The position numbers and the translations under genes were made by a program. Shown here piece after piece: positions 1-6,169 of a stretch of 8,673 bases of DNA. The notes beneath the pieces are model-generated. The model did not search any database. It saw only the letters and a list, made by a program, of their open reading frames with translations, and was not told where the DNA came from. The DNA lies in NCBI GenBank assembly GCA_947176285.1, contig CAMWQF010000111.1:1-8673 (forward strand), given 5' to 3'. Numbering within the stretch: the stretch's first letter is position 1; each line of letters starts with the position of its first letter. The stretch comes from an uncultured Porphyromonadaceae bacterium. GTDB lineage: Bacteria > Bacteroidota > Bacteroidia > Bacteroidales > Muribaculaceae.

Positions 1-2
1 CA

Positions 3-23
3 ATTCTCCATTCTCAATTATGA
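3..23. repeat. Short tandem heptamer repeat (ATTCTCC, ATTCTCA, ATTATGA)
   Basis: Three consecutive 7-bp units (ATTCTCC, ATTCTCA, ATTATGA) can be read at the extreme left of the window, and the array may continue beyond it. The last unit, ATTATGA, recurs exactly in the array at 3725-3745. The repeat lies just beyond the minus-strand terminator, so it sits at a gene 3' end, like the second array. The function is unknown. Confidence 0.55.
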
Positions 24-55
24 AAAAAGGAGAGCCGCTAACACAGCGACTCTCC
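23..55 (-). terminator. Rho-independent terminator, minus strand
   Basis: GGAGAG (29-34) pairs with CTCTCC (50-55) and CGC (36-38) pairs with GCG (46-48). One C/A mismatch interrupts the stem, and the loop is a 7-nt TAACACA. Read on the minus strand, the hairpin is followed directly by six T residues (28 down to 23). That is the classical intrinsic terminator layout and fixes the direction of action. The nearest gene it could end is the DUF4250 microprotein at 208-387, which would give that mRNA a 3' untranslated tail of about 150 nt. Confidence 0.85.
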
Positions 56-207
56 CTCACGATTCCACTATAAACTATATCTAACTAAACTTAAAACCGC
101 ATTCTCACTTTCTCACGAAACCGGAATGCATCGCCATATTGCTTTTTGTATAAGTGAAACATTTTGCTATGCCAAATGGTTGGCTTTATCCTTGCTTTTT
201 AACATAA
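56..207 (-). other. Untranslated stretch between DUF4250 stop and terminator (3' UTR or 3'-derived sRNA)
   Basis: No open reading frame longer than about a dozen codons is plausible here on either strand. The stretch lies between the stop codon of the DUF4250 gene and the terminator at 23-55. It contains a small perfect hairpin (GCCAA at 171-175, TTGGC at 180-184, 4-nt loop). It is most simply a long 3' UTR. A small RNA ending at the terminator is possible, but I saw no good TTTG / TAnnTTTG promoter on the minus strand inside it. Confidence 0.35.
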
Positions 208-387
208 TTAACGAAATTGACGTATTCCAGGCAGCCAGTCGAAGCCTGCCGCTTCAAGTTTTGCCTTCAATTTCGTCTCGTCGAGACCATATGCGTTGCA
301 AAAGTCATCAAGTGTGCGATATTCATCGCGGAGCTTCATGTTGATGAAACTCATTAACATCACCGGGTCTTTTGGCAAATTTTCCAT
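208..387 (-). CDS. DUF4250 domain-containing microprotein (59 aa)
   Basis: This is a 59-residue minus-strand reading frame starting MENLPKDPVMLMSFINMKLR and ending GIRQFR before TAA. The pattern is that of the DUF4250 family, common in Bacteroidetes and Firmicutes: an N-terminal LPKDPxMLxSFINxKLRDEY block (about residues 4-23), a central LDDFCNAYGLDETKLKAKL helix-turn-helix-like segment (27-44), and a C-terminal GFxWxPxxxQFR signature (49-59). The protein covers the whole family length. Its role is unknown. The predicted helical middle could bind a partner or nucleic acid, but that is speculation. It is transcribed divergently from the C45-type hydrolase across 61 bp and is followed by the terminator at 23-55. 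No Shine-Dalgarno sequence and no convincing promoter was seen upstream. Confidence 0.9.
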   Translation of the reverse strand: MENLPKDPVMLMSFINMKLRDEYRTLDDFCNAYGLDETKLKAKLEAAGFDWLPGIRQFR

Positions 388-411
388 AACTTTCGATTTT
401 TTAGTGAATTA

Positions 412-443
412 TTTGGAGCGAATAATTTTTTTTATTAACTTCG
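412..443 (+). promoter_or_regulatory. Bacteroidetes-type promoter for the C45-type hydrolase
   Basis: TTTG (412-415) is followed by a 20-nt spacer and TAACTTCG (436-443). This matches the -33 TTTG / -7 TAnnTTTG architecture used by the Bacteroidetes primary sigma factor, with one mismatch (C for T) in the -7 box. The start codon is at 449, only 5 nt past the box, so the transcript would begin within a few bases of the AUG. The spacer contains an uninterrupted eight-T tract (426-433). Confidence 0.65.
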
Positions 444-448
444 CAACA

Positions 449-1576
449 ATGAAAAAACAACTTGTTATATTAATTTGTTTCGTATCTTTATTTTTTGAGT
501 CTGCTTTGTCTTGCACGAGTGCCATTATTGGGGCTGAACTAAGTCCTTATGGACGTCCTATGCTCTGGAAACATCGTGACACATCCAATATTGATAATAA
601 AGTGGAGTATGTGTCTCCCGGTCCGGAAGGATATGGATATACGGGGCTGTTTAATGCTTCCGACCGTCAGCTTAAAGAATGCTGGACAGGATTCAATAGT
701 GAGGGCTTCGCCATCATGAACACCGCTTCGTATAATCTCAAAGACGATAAGGTGCCTGAGAAAGACATGGACAAAGAGGGATTCCTGATGACTAAGGCTT
801 TGCGCACTTGTGTCACTGTGGATGACTTTGCAAAACTCCTTGACACTCTTCCGCGCCCGATGGGTGTGGAGGCAAATTTCGGTGTAATAGATGCATCAGG
901 GGCAGGAGCATATTTCGAGACAAACAATCACTCCTATATAAGGATAAATCTTGAGGATTCTCCGGAGCATATGCTTGTGCGCACCAACTACAGCCATTGC
1001 GGACGCCCTAACGAAGGATACGGATTCGTAAGGGAAGCGAACGCTCTGCATCTTTTGAAGCCGGCGGCAGAAAAGAAGCAAGTTACCCCCGAACTTCTTA
1101 CTGAGACCCTCTCCAGGACTTTCTACCATGATATGTTTGGCAAAGATATGGCTGAAGGTCTAGATGATGGATGGATCATCGACCAGGATTTTATTCCTCG
1201 GTATAAATCATGTGCTACTATTGTGATTGAAGGATGTGTCCCTTCTGAAAAGGGGATTCCGAAGGATGCTGCAAAAGACTATGTGATGTGGACAGGGTTG
1301 GGCTATCCTCCATGTGCCGATATTTATCCGGTGACTGAAGGACCTGACGGCATTCATGAGGATCTAAGAGGCACTCAACCAAATGGACATTCCAAAGCTT
1401 CCGACATATCAAAAAAACGTCGGGATGAAGTTTTCCCCAAGCATTTTGGTAATGGGGATAAATATATCAATCTTTCAAGACTTCGCAATCCGGAAGGAAC
1501 CGGTTATCTTCAGACCATACCTAAACAGAATCTAATAATATACAAAAAATTCCGGGATTTGAAATCAATAGAATAA
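449..1576 (+). CDS. Exported C45-family Ntn hydrolase (penicillin acylase / acyl-CoA:6-APA acyltransferase-like)
   Basis: This 375-aa protein resembles the peptidase C45 / isopenicillin-N acyltransferase-like (carcinine hydrolase) group of Ntn hydrolases, which cleave or transfer amide-linked acyl groups with an N-terminal cysteine. Residues 1-21 form a signal peptide (KK, hydrophobic core, then ALS), and Cys22 follows directly as CTSAIIG. Signal peptidase I cleavage after Ser21 would expose Cys22 as the nucleophile. Other family-like blocks are WKHRDT (40-45), GFNSEGFAIMNTASYN (81-96), NFGVIDASGAGAYFET (143-158), VRTNYS (177-182, with a candidate oxyanion-hole Asn180) and SCATIVIEG (254-262). 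The frame is open upstream to ATG 296, but the start at 449 is chosen because a signal peptide begins there and a promoter overlaps the preceding bases. ALSC fits a lipobox poorly. The protein is probably periplasmic. The substrate is unknown; it could be bile-acid amides, N-acyl amino acids, beta-lactams or a peptide. Confidence 0.82.
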   Translation: MKKQLVILICFVSLFFESALSCTSAIIGAELSPYGRPMLWKHRDTSNIDNKVEYVSPGPEGYGYTGLFNASDRQLKECWTGFNSEGFAIMNTASYNLKDDKVPEKDMDKEGFLMTKALRTCVTVDDFAKLLDTLPRPMGVEANFGVIDASGAGAYFETNNHSYIRINLEDSPEHMLVRTNYSHCGRPNEGYGFVREANALHLLKPAAEKKQVTPELLTETLSRTFYHDMFGKDMAEGLDDGWIIDQDFIPRYKSCATIVIEGCVPSEKGIPKDAAKDYVMWTGLGYPPCADIYPVTEGPDGIHEDLRGTQPNGHSKASDISKKRRDEVFPKHFGNGDKYINLSRLRNPEGTGYLQTIPKQNLIIYKKFRDLKSIE

Positions 1577-1591
1577 AGTTGTTTGCTTGTC

Positions 1592-1621
1592 TTTGCGTAT
1601 TTAAAATCTTAAATAAGTTTG
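1592..1621 (+). promoter_or_regulatory. Promoter-like element upstream of the two-TM protein
   Basis: TAAGTTTG (1614-1621) is a perfect TAnnTTTG -7 box. The nearest TTTG (1592-1595) is 18 nt upstream, slightly short of the usual 19-21 nt. The start codon at 1637 lies 15 nt past the box. The 10-mer AAATAAGTTT (1611-1620) recurs at 2145-2154 before the next gene. The flanking bases are also similar, with 19 of 23 positions matching between 1611-1633 and 2145-2167. Confidence 0.5.
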
Positions 1622-1636
1622 ACTTACTTCAATATC

Positions 1637-2116
1637 ATGGAAACCTCTCAACTTTTTGCTGTTAGTAGAAACACTATTTTCAAGACCTTGATCTGCAATC
1701 CTTCTACTGGATGGATGCTTTGGCTTGTTTTGCTTATTGGAATAGCACTTTCTGTATTTGGATGCTTTGCCGATGTCAGATGTCTTATTTTAGGGCTTAT
1801 TATTTGCTTGACTGTGGTGCCATCGATGGCTTTCTTTATCTTTGTGAAGTATATGTTTGCAACGGAAATGGTTGCTAATCTATTGGATCATACGATAGAG
1901 CGACGCCATAACGGATATCTGCTCCGTATCTACCGTCCTGTCAATGCGGATGAGCATGTTGAGGATGGAAAGACTTGGATTGAGTGTGGACGGTTTACTT
2001 TGTTTGATTCAAACATTGTCAAAACAAAGACTATTAGTCAATATGAAGTGTTATTCTTAAAGGATTCGCCCTTAAGCGTTCTTTATGTTCCAAGATTCTT
2101 ACAGGAAGATCTCTAA
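1637..2116 (+). CDS. Hypothetical two-TM membrane protein, possible PH-like C-terminal domain
   Basis: I do not recognise this 159-aa protein with certainty. It has a polar N-terminus (1-25), two hydrophobic helices (about 26-44 and 48-73) separated by a short FADVR turn, and a soluble C-terminal half (about 80-159) that looks beta-rich. The last part contains GYLLRIYRP (93-101), WIECGRFTLFDSNIV (114-128), YEVLFLKDSPLSVLYVPR (136-153). Two N-terminal helices followed by a domain ending in a 'LYVPR'-like strand recall YcxB/bPH-type membrane proteins, but this is a weak resemblance. The ATG at 1637 is preferred to an in-frame TTG at 1619 because the -7 box covers the TTG. Both termini are probably cytoplasmic. 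The gene lies between the C45 hydrolase (60-bp gap) and the thioesterase (49-bp gap). Confidence 0.72.
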   Translation: METSQLFAVSRNTIFKTLICNPSTGWMLWLVLLIGIALSVFGCFADVRCLILGLIICLTVVPSMAFFIFVKYMFATEMVANLLDHTIERRHNGYLLRIYRPVNADEHVEDGKTWIECGRFTLFDSNIVKTKTISQYEVLFLKDSPLSVLYVPRFLQEDL

Positions 2117-2124
2117 AGCATCTT

Positions 2125-2155
2125 GTTGATTTTTTAGTCTTCGTAAATAAGTTTA
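2125..2155 (+). promoter_or_regulatory. Weak promoter-like element upstream of the thioesterase gene
   Basis: TAAGTTTA (2148-2155) matches TAnnTTTG except for the last base. GTTG (2125-2128) lies 19 nt upstream as a one-mismatch -33 element. The start codon at 2166 is 10 nt past the box. The sequence shares AAATAAGTTT with the element before the previous gene, which supports a common function. The thioesterase and dprA could use this promoter or be read through from upstream. Confidence 0.4.
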
Positions 2156-2165
2156 AACTAATTCA

Positions 2166-2588
2166 ATGAGAATTTTAAAAAATACAAATAGAAAATATTG
2201 CTTCATCATGGAGATGGAGGTGCGCGATTATGAACTTGATTGCGAGCAGATAGTGAACAACGCCAACTATCTCCACTATATGGAGCATACACGTCATAAA
2301 TTCTGCAGCGATGCCGGGCTGTCGTTTGTCGAGATGCACAATCAAGGCATTGATGCGGTGGTGAGAAAAGTTGAGATAGAATATATCTCTTCTTTGAGAG
2401 GGAATGAGACATTCCTTTCTTGCCTGAGGCTCGAAAGGAAGGGCCCCCGCTTCATTTTCCATCAGGATATAATGCGTCCCGGTGGTGAACTCGTGTGTCA
2501 AGGTTTGGTAAATGTAGTGGTATTGAAAAATGGTAAGCTATCTCGTGGCGATGAACTCGCCAAGATATTTGCAAAATACATAAACTAA
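2166..2588 (+). CDS. Hotdog-fold acyl-CoA thioesterase (4HBT / YbgC-like)
   Basis: This 140-aa protein has the size and pattern of the 4-hydroxybenzoyl-CoA thioesterase family, which hydrolyses acyl-CoA thioesters in the cytoplasm as small multimers. The signature runs over residues 20-44: RDYELDCEQIVNNANYLHYM followed by EHTRH. It contains the family Asp (D25), the IVNN turn (29-32), Tyr35 and the helix residues Glu40 and Arg43. GIDAVVRKVEIEY, further on, is the usual second strand region. The start at 2166 is preferred because KYCF (10-13) corresponds to the first strand seen in relatives. ATG 2208 is a possible alternative that would trim 14 residues and lengthen the leader. No Shine-Dalgarno sequence is visible. 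dprA follows after 12 nt, a pairing I believe recurs in Bacteroidales, which suggests co-transcription rather than a shared pathway. The substrate cannot be told from sequence. Confidence 0.88.
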   Translation: MRILKNTNRKYCFIMEMEVRDYELDCEQIVNNANYLHYMEHTRHKFCSDAGLSFVEMHNQGIDAVVRKVEIEYISSLRGNETFLSCLRLERKGPRFIFHQDIMRPGGELVCQGLVNVVVLKNGKLSRGDELAKIFAKYIN

Positions 2589-2600
2589 TCATAAATCGGC

Positions 2601-3722
2601 ATGGATTCTCATAGGCTTCTTGGAGTCGCTCTCTCGTTTGTCCCGGGCATGGACGCTTCTTTGGTGCGTCATATGGATAAGGAAGGGGTGACTGTAGAAG
2701 AATTTTTTGCTGCTTCTCAACAGGAACTTTCCCGAAGACTAGGTGTCAGATCCGCTGCATTTCTCGATAAGATGATGCGCGATGAGGCTCTTTTTAAAGC
2801 AAAAAAAGAATCAGAGTTCATGGAGCGCCATGGCATAAAGTCATTCTCTCTTACTGATGAGGATTATCCTTCCAGATTGGCAGATAACGACAAAGCACCC
2901 GTTACTCTTTTCAAACTCGGAGATGCTGATCTTGATGCAGAGTCTATGTTGAGCATCGTCGGCACACGTCATGCCACTGCCTATGGAATGAGATACGTGG
3001 CAAATCTTGTGGAAGATTTGGCTGCATATTTCCCTGGTCTTGTGATAGTGAGCGGCTTGGCACTTGGAATTGACTCTGCCGCTCATGAAGCGGCTTTAAG
3101 CAATAGACTTCCTACTGTGGCGGTTGTGGCTCATGGGCTAAATACAATCTATCCTGCCGTGAACCGCGATCTTGCTCGTCGCATTATTGCTGCTGGGGGT
3201 GCTATCTTGTCGGAATATCCCTCCGGTGTCACTCCTTATAAAAGCCGATTCCTTGAGCGAAACCGTATAGTCGCTACTATGACAGATGCAGTCCTTGTGG
3301 CGGAATCTGCGGAGAAGGGGGGTGCCATGTCTACAGCCGCTGTCGCTTCTTCTTATGGAAGGGAACTTATTGCTTTGCCGGGACGCATCGGAGATGAGAT
3401 GAGTGCAGGATGCAATAGACTCATCCGGAGTCAGAAAGCAATGATGGCAGGTTCTGCAGTCGAGATAATGTCCATGCTTGGTTGGCAACCAAAATCTATC
3501 GCGGCTACCCCTAAGCAGCGTGACCTCTTTCCGGAACTTGAAGGGAAAGAGAAACTCATCTACGATGCTTTGCGCTTTGCTCAAGAACCGATGCCGGTAG
3601 ATGCATTGCGGGAGCGCACCGGAATCCCCATCCACGACCTAATGGCATCCCTTGGAGAAATGGAATTCGACGGCATCATACAGCGCCTCCCCGGCAACCG
3701 CTTCTCCTTAATCCCCTACTAA
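2601..3722 (+). CDS. dprA: DNA-processing protein DprA
   Basis: This 373-aa protein has full-length DprA (Smf) architecture. DprA binds incoming single-stranded DNA in the cytoplasm during natural transformation, loads RecA and protects the strand. The N-terminal region (about 1-80) is helical and SAM/HhH-like. The extended Rossmann fold (about 81-295) carries all the hallmark motifs: SIVGTRHATAYG (118-129), SGLALGIDSAAHEAAL (151-166), ILSEYPSG (202-209), the phosphate-binding FLERNRIV (217-224), GGAMSTA (240-246) and ALPGRIGD (258-265). A winged-helix (DML1-like) domain fills about 310-373 and ends GNRFSLIPY. No residue is obviously missing. It starts 12 nt after the thioesterase gene without a Shine-Dalgarno sequence and is probably co-transcribed with it. 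It ends 24 bp from the convergent beta-galactosidase gene. No other competence gene is present here. Confidence 0.96.
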   Translation: MDSHRLLGVALSFVPGMDASLVRHMDKEGVTVEEFFAASQQELSRRLGVRSAAFLDKMMRDEALFKAKKESEFMERHGIKSFSLTDEDYPSRLADNDKAPVTLFKLGDADLDAESMLSIVGTRHATAYGMRYVANLVEDLAAYFPGLVIVSGLALGIDSAAHEAALSNRLPTVAVVAHGLNTIYPAVNRDLARRIIAAGGAILSEYPSGVTPYKSRFLERNRIVATMTDAVLVAESAEKGGAMSTAAVASSYGRELIALPGRIGDEMSAGCNRLIRSQKAMMAGSAVEIMSMLGWQPKSIAATPKQRDLFPELEGKEKLIYDALRFAQEPMPVDALRERTGIPIHDLMASLGEMEFDGIIQRLPGNRFSLIPY

Positions 3723-3724
3723 GG

Positions 3725-3745
3725 TTAATGAATTATGCATTATGA
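3725..3745. repeat. Short tandem heptamer repeat (TTAATGA, ATTATGC, ATTATGA) between convergent genes
   Basis: Three 7-bp units, TTAATGA, ATTATGC and ATTATGA, are followed by a partial unit, ATTA, that contains the stop codon of the beta-galactosidase gene. They occupy nearly all of the 24-bp gap between the convergent dprA and beta-galactosidase genes. The unit ATTATGA is shared with the left-edge array at 3-23. The central ATGCAT is palindromic, but the arms pair poorly, so this is not a clear terminator. Confidence 0.55.
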
Positions 3746-3746
3746 A

Positions 3747-6146
3747 TTACTTCTTAAAGGCTTTTTCACTAACATATACCTTAAAATCCTTGATTGCTCC
3801 CGGCACTTCACTCTCCATTCGGGGTAGATACTGAATGCCGGATATCTTCTTTATTCCGCCAAGATTTATGACGAGATGGTGCGGGAATGGATCGCCACTC
3901 TTTGTGCTCCAATATGTAGACTCCTGAAGATCAAAAACCTTGTCGGCAGCATGATTCCCTTTCTTCGTATCCTCACTGTCGGCGTAATATACTGTCCATG
4001 GCTCACGCGACAATCGGTTGCCTTCCGCATCAAGAACATAAATCTCTGCAATAGAAGCCACATCCTTTCCATCTATAGAATTAATAGCCTCCAAGCATAG
4101 CCAACGACCCTCTGCAGGAGCATCAAACTTGATTTCCTGCCATCCGTTGCCCGGAGCAAATGTGCCGCTCACTGCCGATACCTCTCCTTTCAGATCAAGA
4201 TTCTCTTTTTCCTGGCGATGTGTAGTCGGTTTCTTGACATTCAGATGATCAATCATCGGCTCCTTATGCCCGGCTGATTTTGCCTCTTTTGGTCCGATAA
4301 TGTCAAACACCATGATTTCATTCTCTCCTTTCTTAAGCCAACATCCGGGCATGTACAGAGTCTGTTGAGGTCCTATTTCCCAAATCCTTCCAAGCGGATG
4401 ACCATTTACATACACAAGTCCTTTGCCCCATGTAGAAAAGTCAAGGAATGTATCTGATGGTTTTGACACTTGAAATGAACCCCTGTATACACCTCGTGGT
4501 AGCCTTCCCTCTGCATCGGGAGAGAACGAACCAATCGGCAGGAACTCCATCGATTCGTAGTATTCCGGAGTGTCTTCAAGATTGAACACTTCCCAATTCT
4601 TTAGATCGCAGGTGAATGTGTAGCCGTTGCGATCTTCGGTCACCGTCACATTGTCGGTGATCCCTTTGAAATCCTTGATAGCACGTCCGAAATTGATACG
4701 CCCCATCGCCTCCACTAGAATATCAAGTTTAGCACCTTTATTGCAAGAGGGGAGTAGAAGGGTCTTTTCTCCCTTACTGCGATCGATTGTCCCGACATAT
4801 TTGTCATCTACAAACACCTGCACATAGTCGTGTGGCTCGTTGATGGTGAGAAGCCCTCCCTCCTTAAGTTCAGGCAGAGTAGTGCGATAGAGGATGCTTC
4901 CAAAACCTTGGTCAAATTCCTCCATTGTCTTGATGTTGCGACTCTTCTTTGCCTCGGGCAGATTGGCGAAGAGCGGAGCTACTGTCTCAAATTGAAATTC
5001 TTTGATTTCAATGGGCTTTACTGTAGCCGGTATTTCCGGAAGTTTATTCCCTTCATAATATTTAGCAAGAGTCTTGCGCAGATCCATATATTTAGGTGTG
5101 ATCTGTCCGCTTTCGCTGATTGGGGCATCATAATCGTAGGAGGTCACGTCTGGAGCAAATCCCGGAGAGTTAGCACCTGCCCAATGCCCCCAGTTGGTGC
5201 CTCCATGAGTCATATAAAGGCTGAAAGAGATACCTTTCGACAGCATCTCGTCGATTCCCGCTGTCATAGCCTCTGAAGGACGGGTCTCATGGTTTGCTCC
5301 CCATTTGTCAAACCATCCGCTCCAAAACTCAGAGCACATGAGCGGGCTATCGGGACGCAACTTTTTCAGTTTCTCAAATTGCTTGTCGATATTTGCTCCG
5401 GTACCGAAATTCATGGTCCAAATCAGGTCGTCAAGGCCGTTATTGGTGAAATTTGACGACCAGTCGCATTGAAAAAGCGTGACATCTTCCCCGAAATTCT
5501 TGCGGAGCATGTCGCGTATATTAGCTACATATGGTTTGTCAGTGCCATAAGAACCATATTCATTCTCTACCTGAACCATAATTATTGGACCCCCATCCGC
5601 TATAGTGAGGTCTCCAACTTGCTCTGCAACAGCCTTCTGGAATAGATCCACCCTTTCAAGAAAATAGGGATCGTTTTCCCTCAACTTAATATCCTTTTTC
5701 TTAAGAAGCCACCATGGGAGTCCTCCCATTTCCCATTCTGCACACACATAGGGACCGGGACGGAGGATAACTTTCATGTCGTTTTCTTCACACAGTTTGA
5801 TAAACTCGCGCAGGTCGTTCTGCCCGGAGAAGTCGAATTCCCCTTCTTTCGGCTCATGAGCATTCCAGAAAGTGTAAAGACAGATGGTATTCATGCCCAG
5901 TGCCTTGCAGAGTTTGATTCGCTGGTCCCAATATGGACGCGGTATGCGTGGATAGTGGAGTTCTGCGGCTTTTACCACGAATGGCTCTCCATTAAGAAGA
6001 AAAGTCCCTTTCCCGGCTTCGAACTTGCCCGCTACTTTTTCGGCGGAAGTCGAATTATTTTTTGATGCTATGGCATCTTGCGCAAAACTGAGTGTTATCA
6101 TCGCGCTGATGCCGGCTATTATGGTTGATTTCAGGTTGAGTCTCAT
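3747..6146 (-). CDS. Exported GH35 beta-galactosidase with C-terminal F5/8 (discoidin-like) domain
   Basis: This 799-aa glycoside hydrolase of family 35 would release beta-galactose from glycans in the periplasm or at the cell surface. A signal peptide covers about residues 1-27 (cut near FAQ or AIA-S) and has no lipobox cysteine. The TIM barrel (about 46-365) contains ELHYPRIPRPYW (62-73), the ILRPGPYVCAEWEMGGLPWW block (127-146) and the family signature GGPIIMVQVENEYGSYG (185-201). By family precedent Glu196 is the acid/base. CSEFWSGWFDKWG (271-283) supplies the nucleophile Glu273. THGGTNWG (313-320) is also conserved. Beta-sandwich domains follow (about 385-630), including GKGLVYVNGHPLGR. 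The last 145 residues resemble an F5/8 type C/CBM32 fold, with AADKVFDLQESTYWST and HHLVINLGG. The gene is last in the operon, 23 nt after the AlkD-like gene. No SusC/SusD pair or other polysaccharide-utilisation gene is in view, so the target glycan is unknown. Confidence 0.95.
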   Translation of the reverse strand: MRLNLKSTIIAGISAMITLSFAQDAIASKNNSTSAEKVAGKFEAGKGTFLLNGEPFVVKAAELHYPRIPRPYWDQRIKLCKALGMNTICLYTFWNAHEPKEGEFDFSGQNDLREFIKLCEENDMKVILRPGPYVCAEWEMGGLPWWLLKKKDIKLRENDPYFLERVDLFQKAVAEQVGDLTIADGGPIIMVQVENEYGSYGTDKPYVANIRDMLRKNFGEDVTLFQCDWSSNFTNNGLDDLIWTMNFGTGANIDKQFEKLKKLRPDSPLMCSEFWSGWFDKWGANHETRPSEAMTAGIDEMLSKGISFSLYMTHGGTNWGHWAGANSPGFAPDVTSYDYDAPISESGQITPKYMDLRKTLAKYYEGNKLPEIPATVKPIEIKEFQFETVAPLFANLPEAKKSRNIKTMEEFDQGFGSILYRTTLPELKEGGLLTINEPHDYVQVFVDDKYVGTIDRSKGEKTLLLPSCNKGAKLDILVEAMGRINFGRAIKDFKGITDNVTVTEDRNGYTFTCDLKNWEVFNLEDTPEYYESMEFLPIGSFSPDAEGRLPRGVYRGSFQVSKPSDTFLDFSTWGKGLVYVNGHPLGRIWEIGPQQTLYMPGCWLKKGENEIMVFDIIGPKEAKSAGHKEPMIDHLNVKKPTTHRQEKENLDLKGEVSAVSGTFAPGNGWQEIKFDAPAEGRWLCLEAINSIDGKDVASIAEIYVLDAEGNRLSREPWTVYYADSEDTKKGNHAADKVFDLQESTYWSTKSGDPFPHHLVINLGGIKKISGIQYLPRMESEVPGAIKDFKVYVSEKAFKK

Positions 6147-6169
6147 GATGCGGTAGGTAGTGAAGATGT

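Noticed and set aside
126..344. 72-codon plus-strand open frame
   Set aside because: It runs antisense through most of the DUF4250 gene, which has clear family conservation on the other strand; the translated product looks like nothing known.
296..448. In-frame upstream extension of the C45 hydrolase starting at ATG 296
   Set aside because: The extra 51 residues would precede a normal signal peptide, lie over the divergent DUF4250 gene and the promoter at 412-443, and show no family resemblance.
388..448. Minus-strand promoter for the DUF4250 gene
   Set aside because: The stretch is very AT-rich, but I could not find a TTTG and TAnnTTTG pair with suitable spacing on that strand.
512..517. 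Lipoprotein signal at Cys22 of the C45 hydrolase
   Set aside because: The preceding residues ALS lack the usual Leu at -3, and the CTS context fits the Ntn nucleophile; ALS is also a good signal peptidase I site.
1619..1636. TTG start giving six more residues to the two-TM protein
   Set aside because: The TTG is part of the TAAGTTTG promoter box, and a normal ATG follows at 1637.
3138..3635. 165-codon minus-strand open frame inside dprA
   Set aside because: The plus strand encodes all DprA motifs here; the antisense product is rich in His, Arg, Cys and Ser with no domain pattern.
3723..3749. Bidirectional terminator between dprA and the beta-galactosidase gene
   Set aside because: ATGCAT is a short palindrome, but the flanking arms pair poorly and are almost purely A/T; there is no GC-rich stem with a T tract.
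4830..5276. 148-codon plus-strand open frame inside the beta-galactosidase gene
   Set aside because: It is antisense to the GH35 catalytic and linker region, and the product has no recognisable domain or upstream signal.
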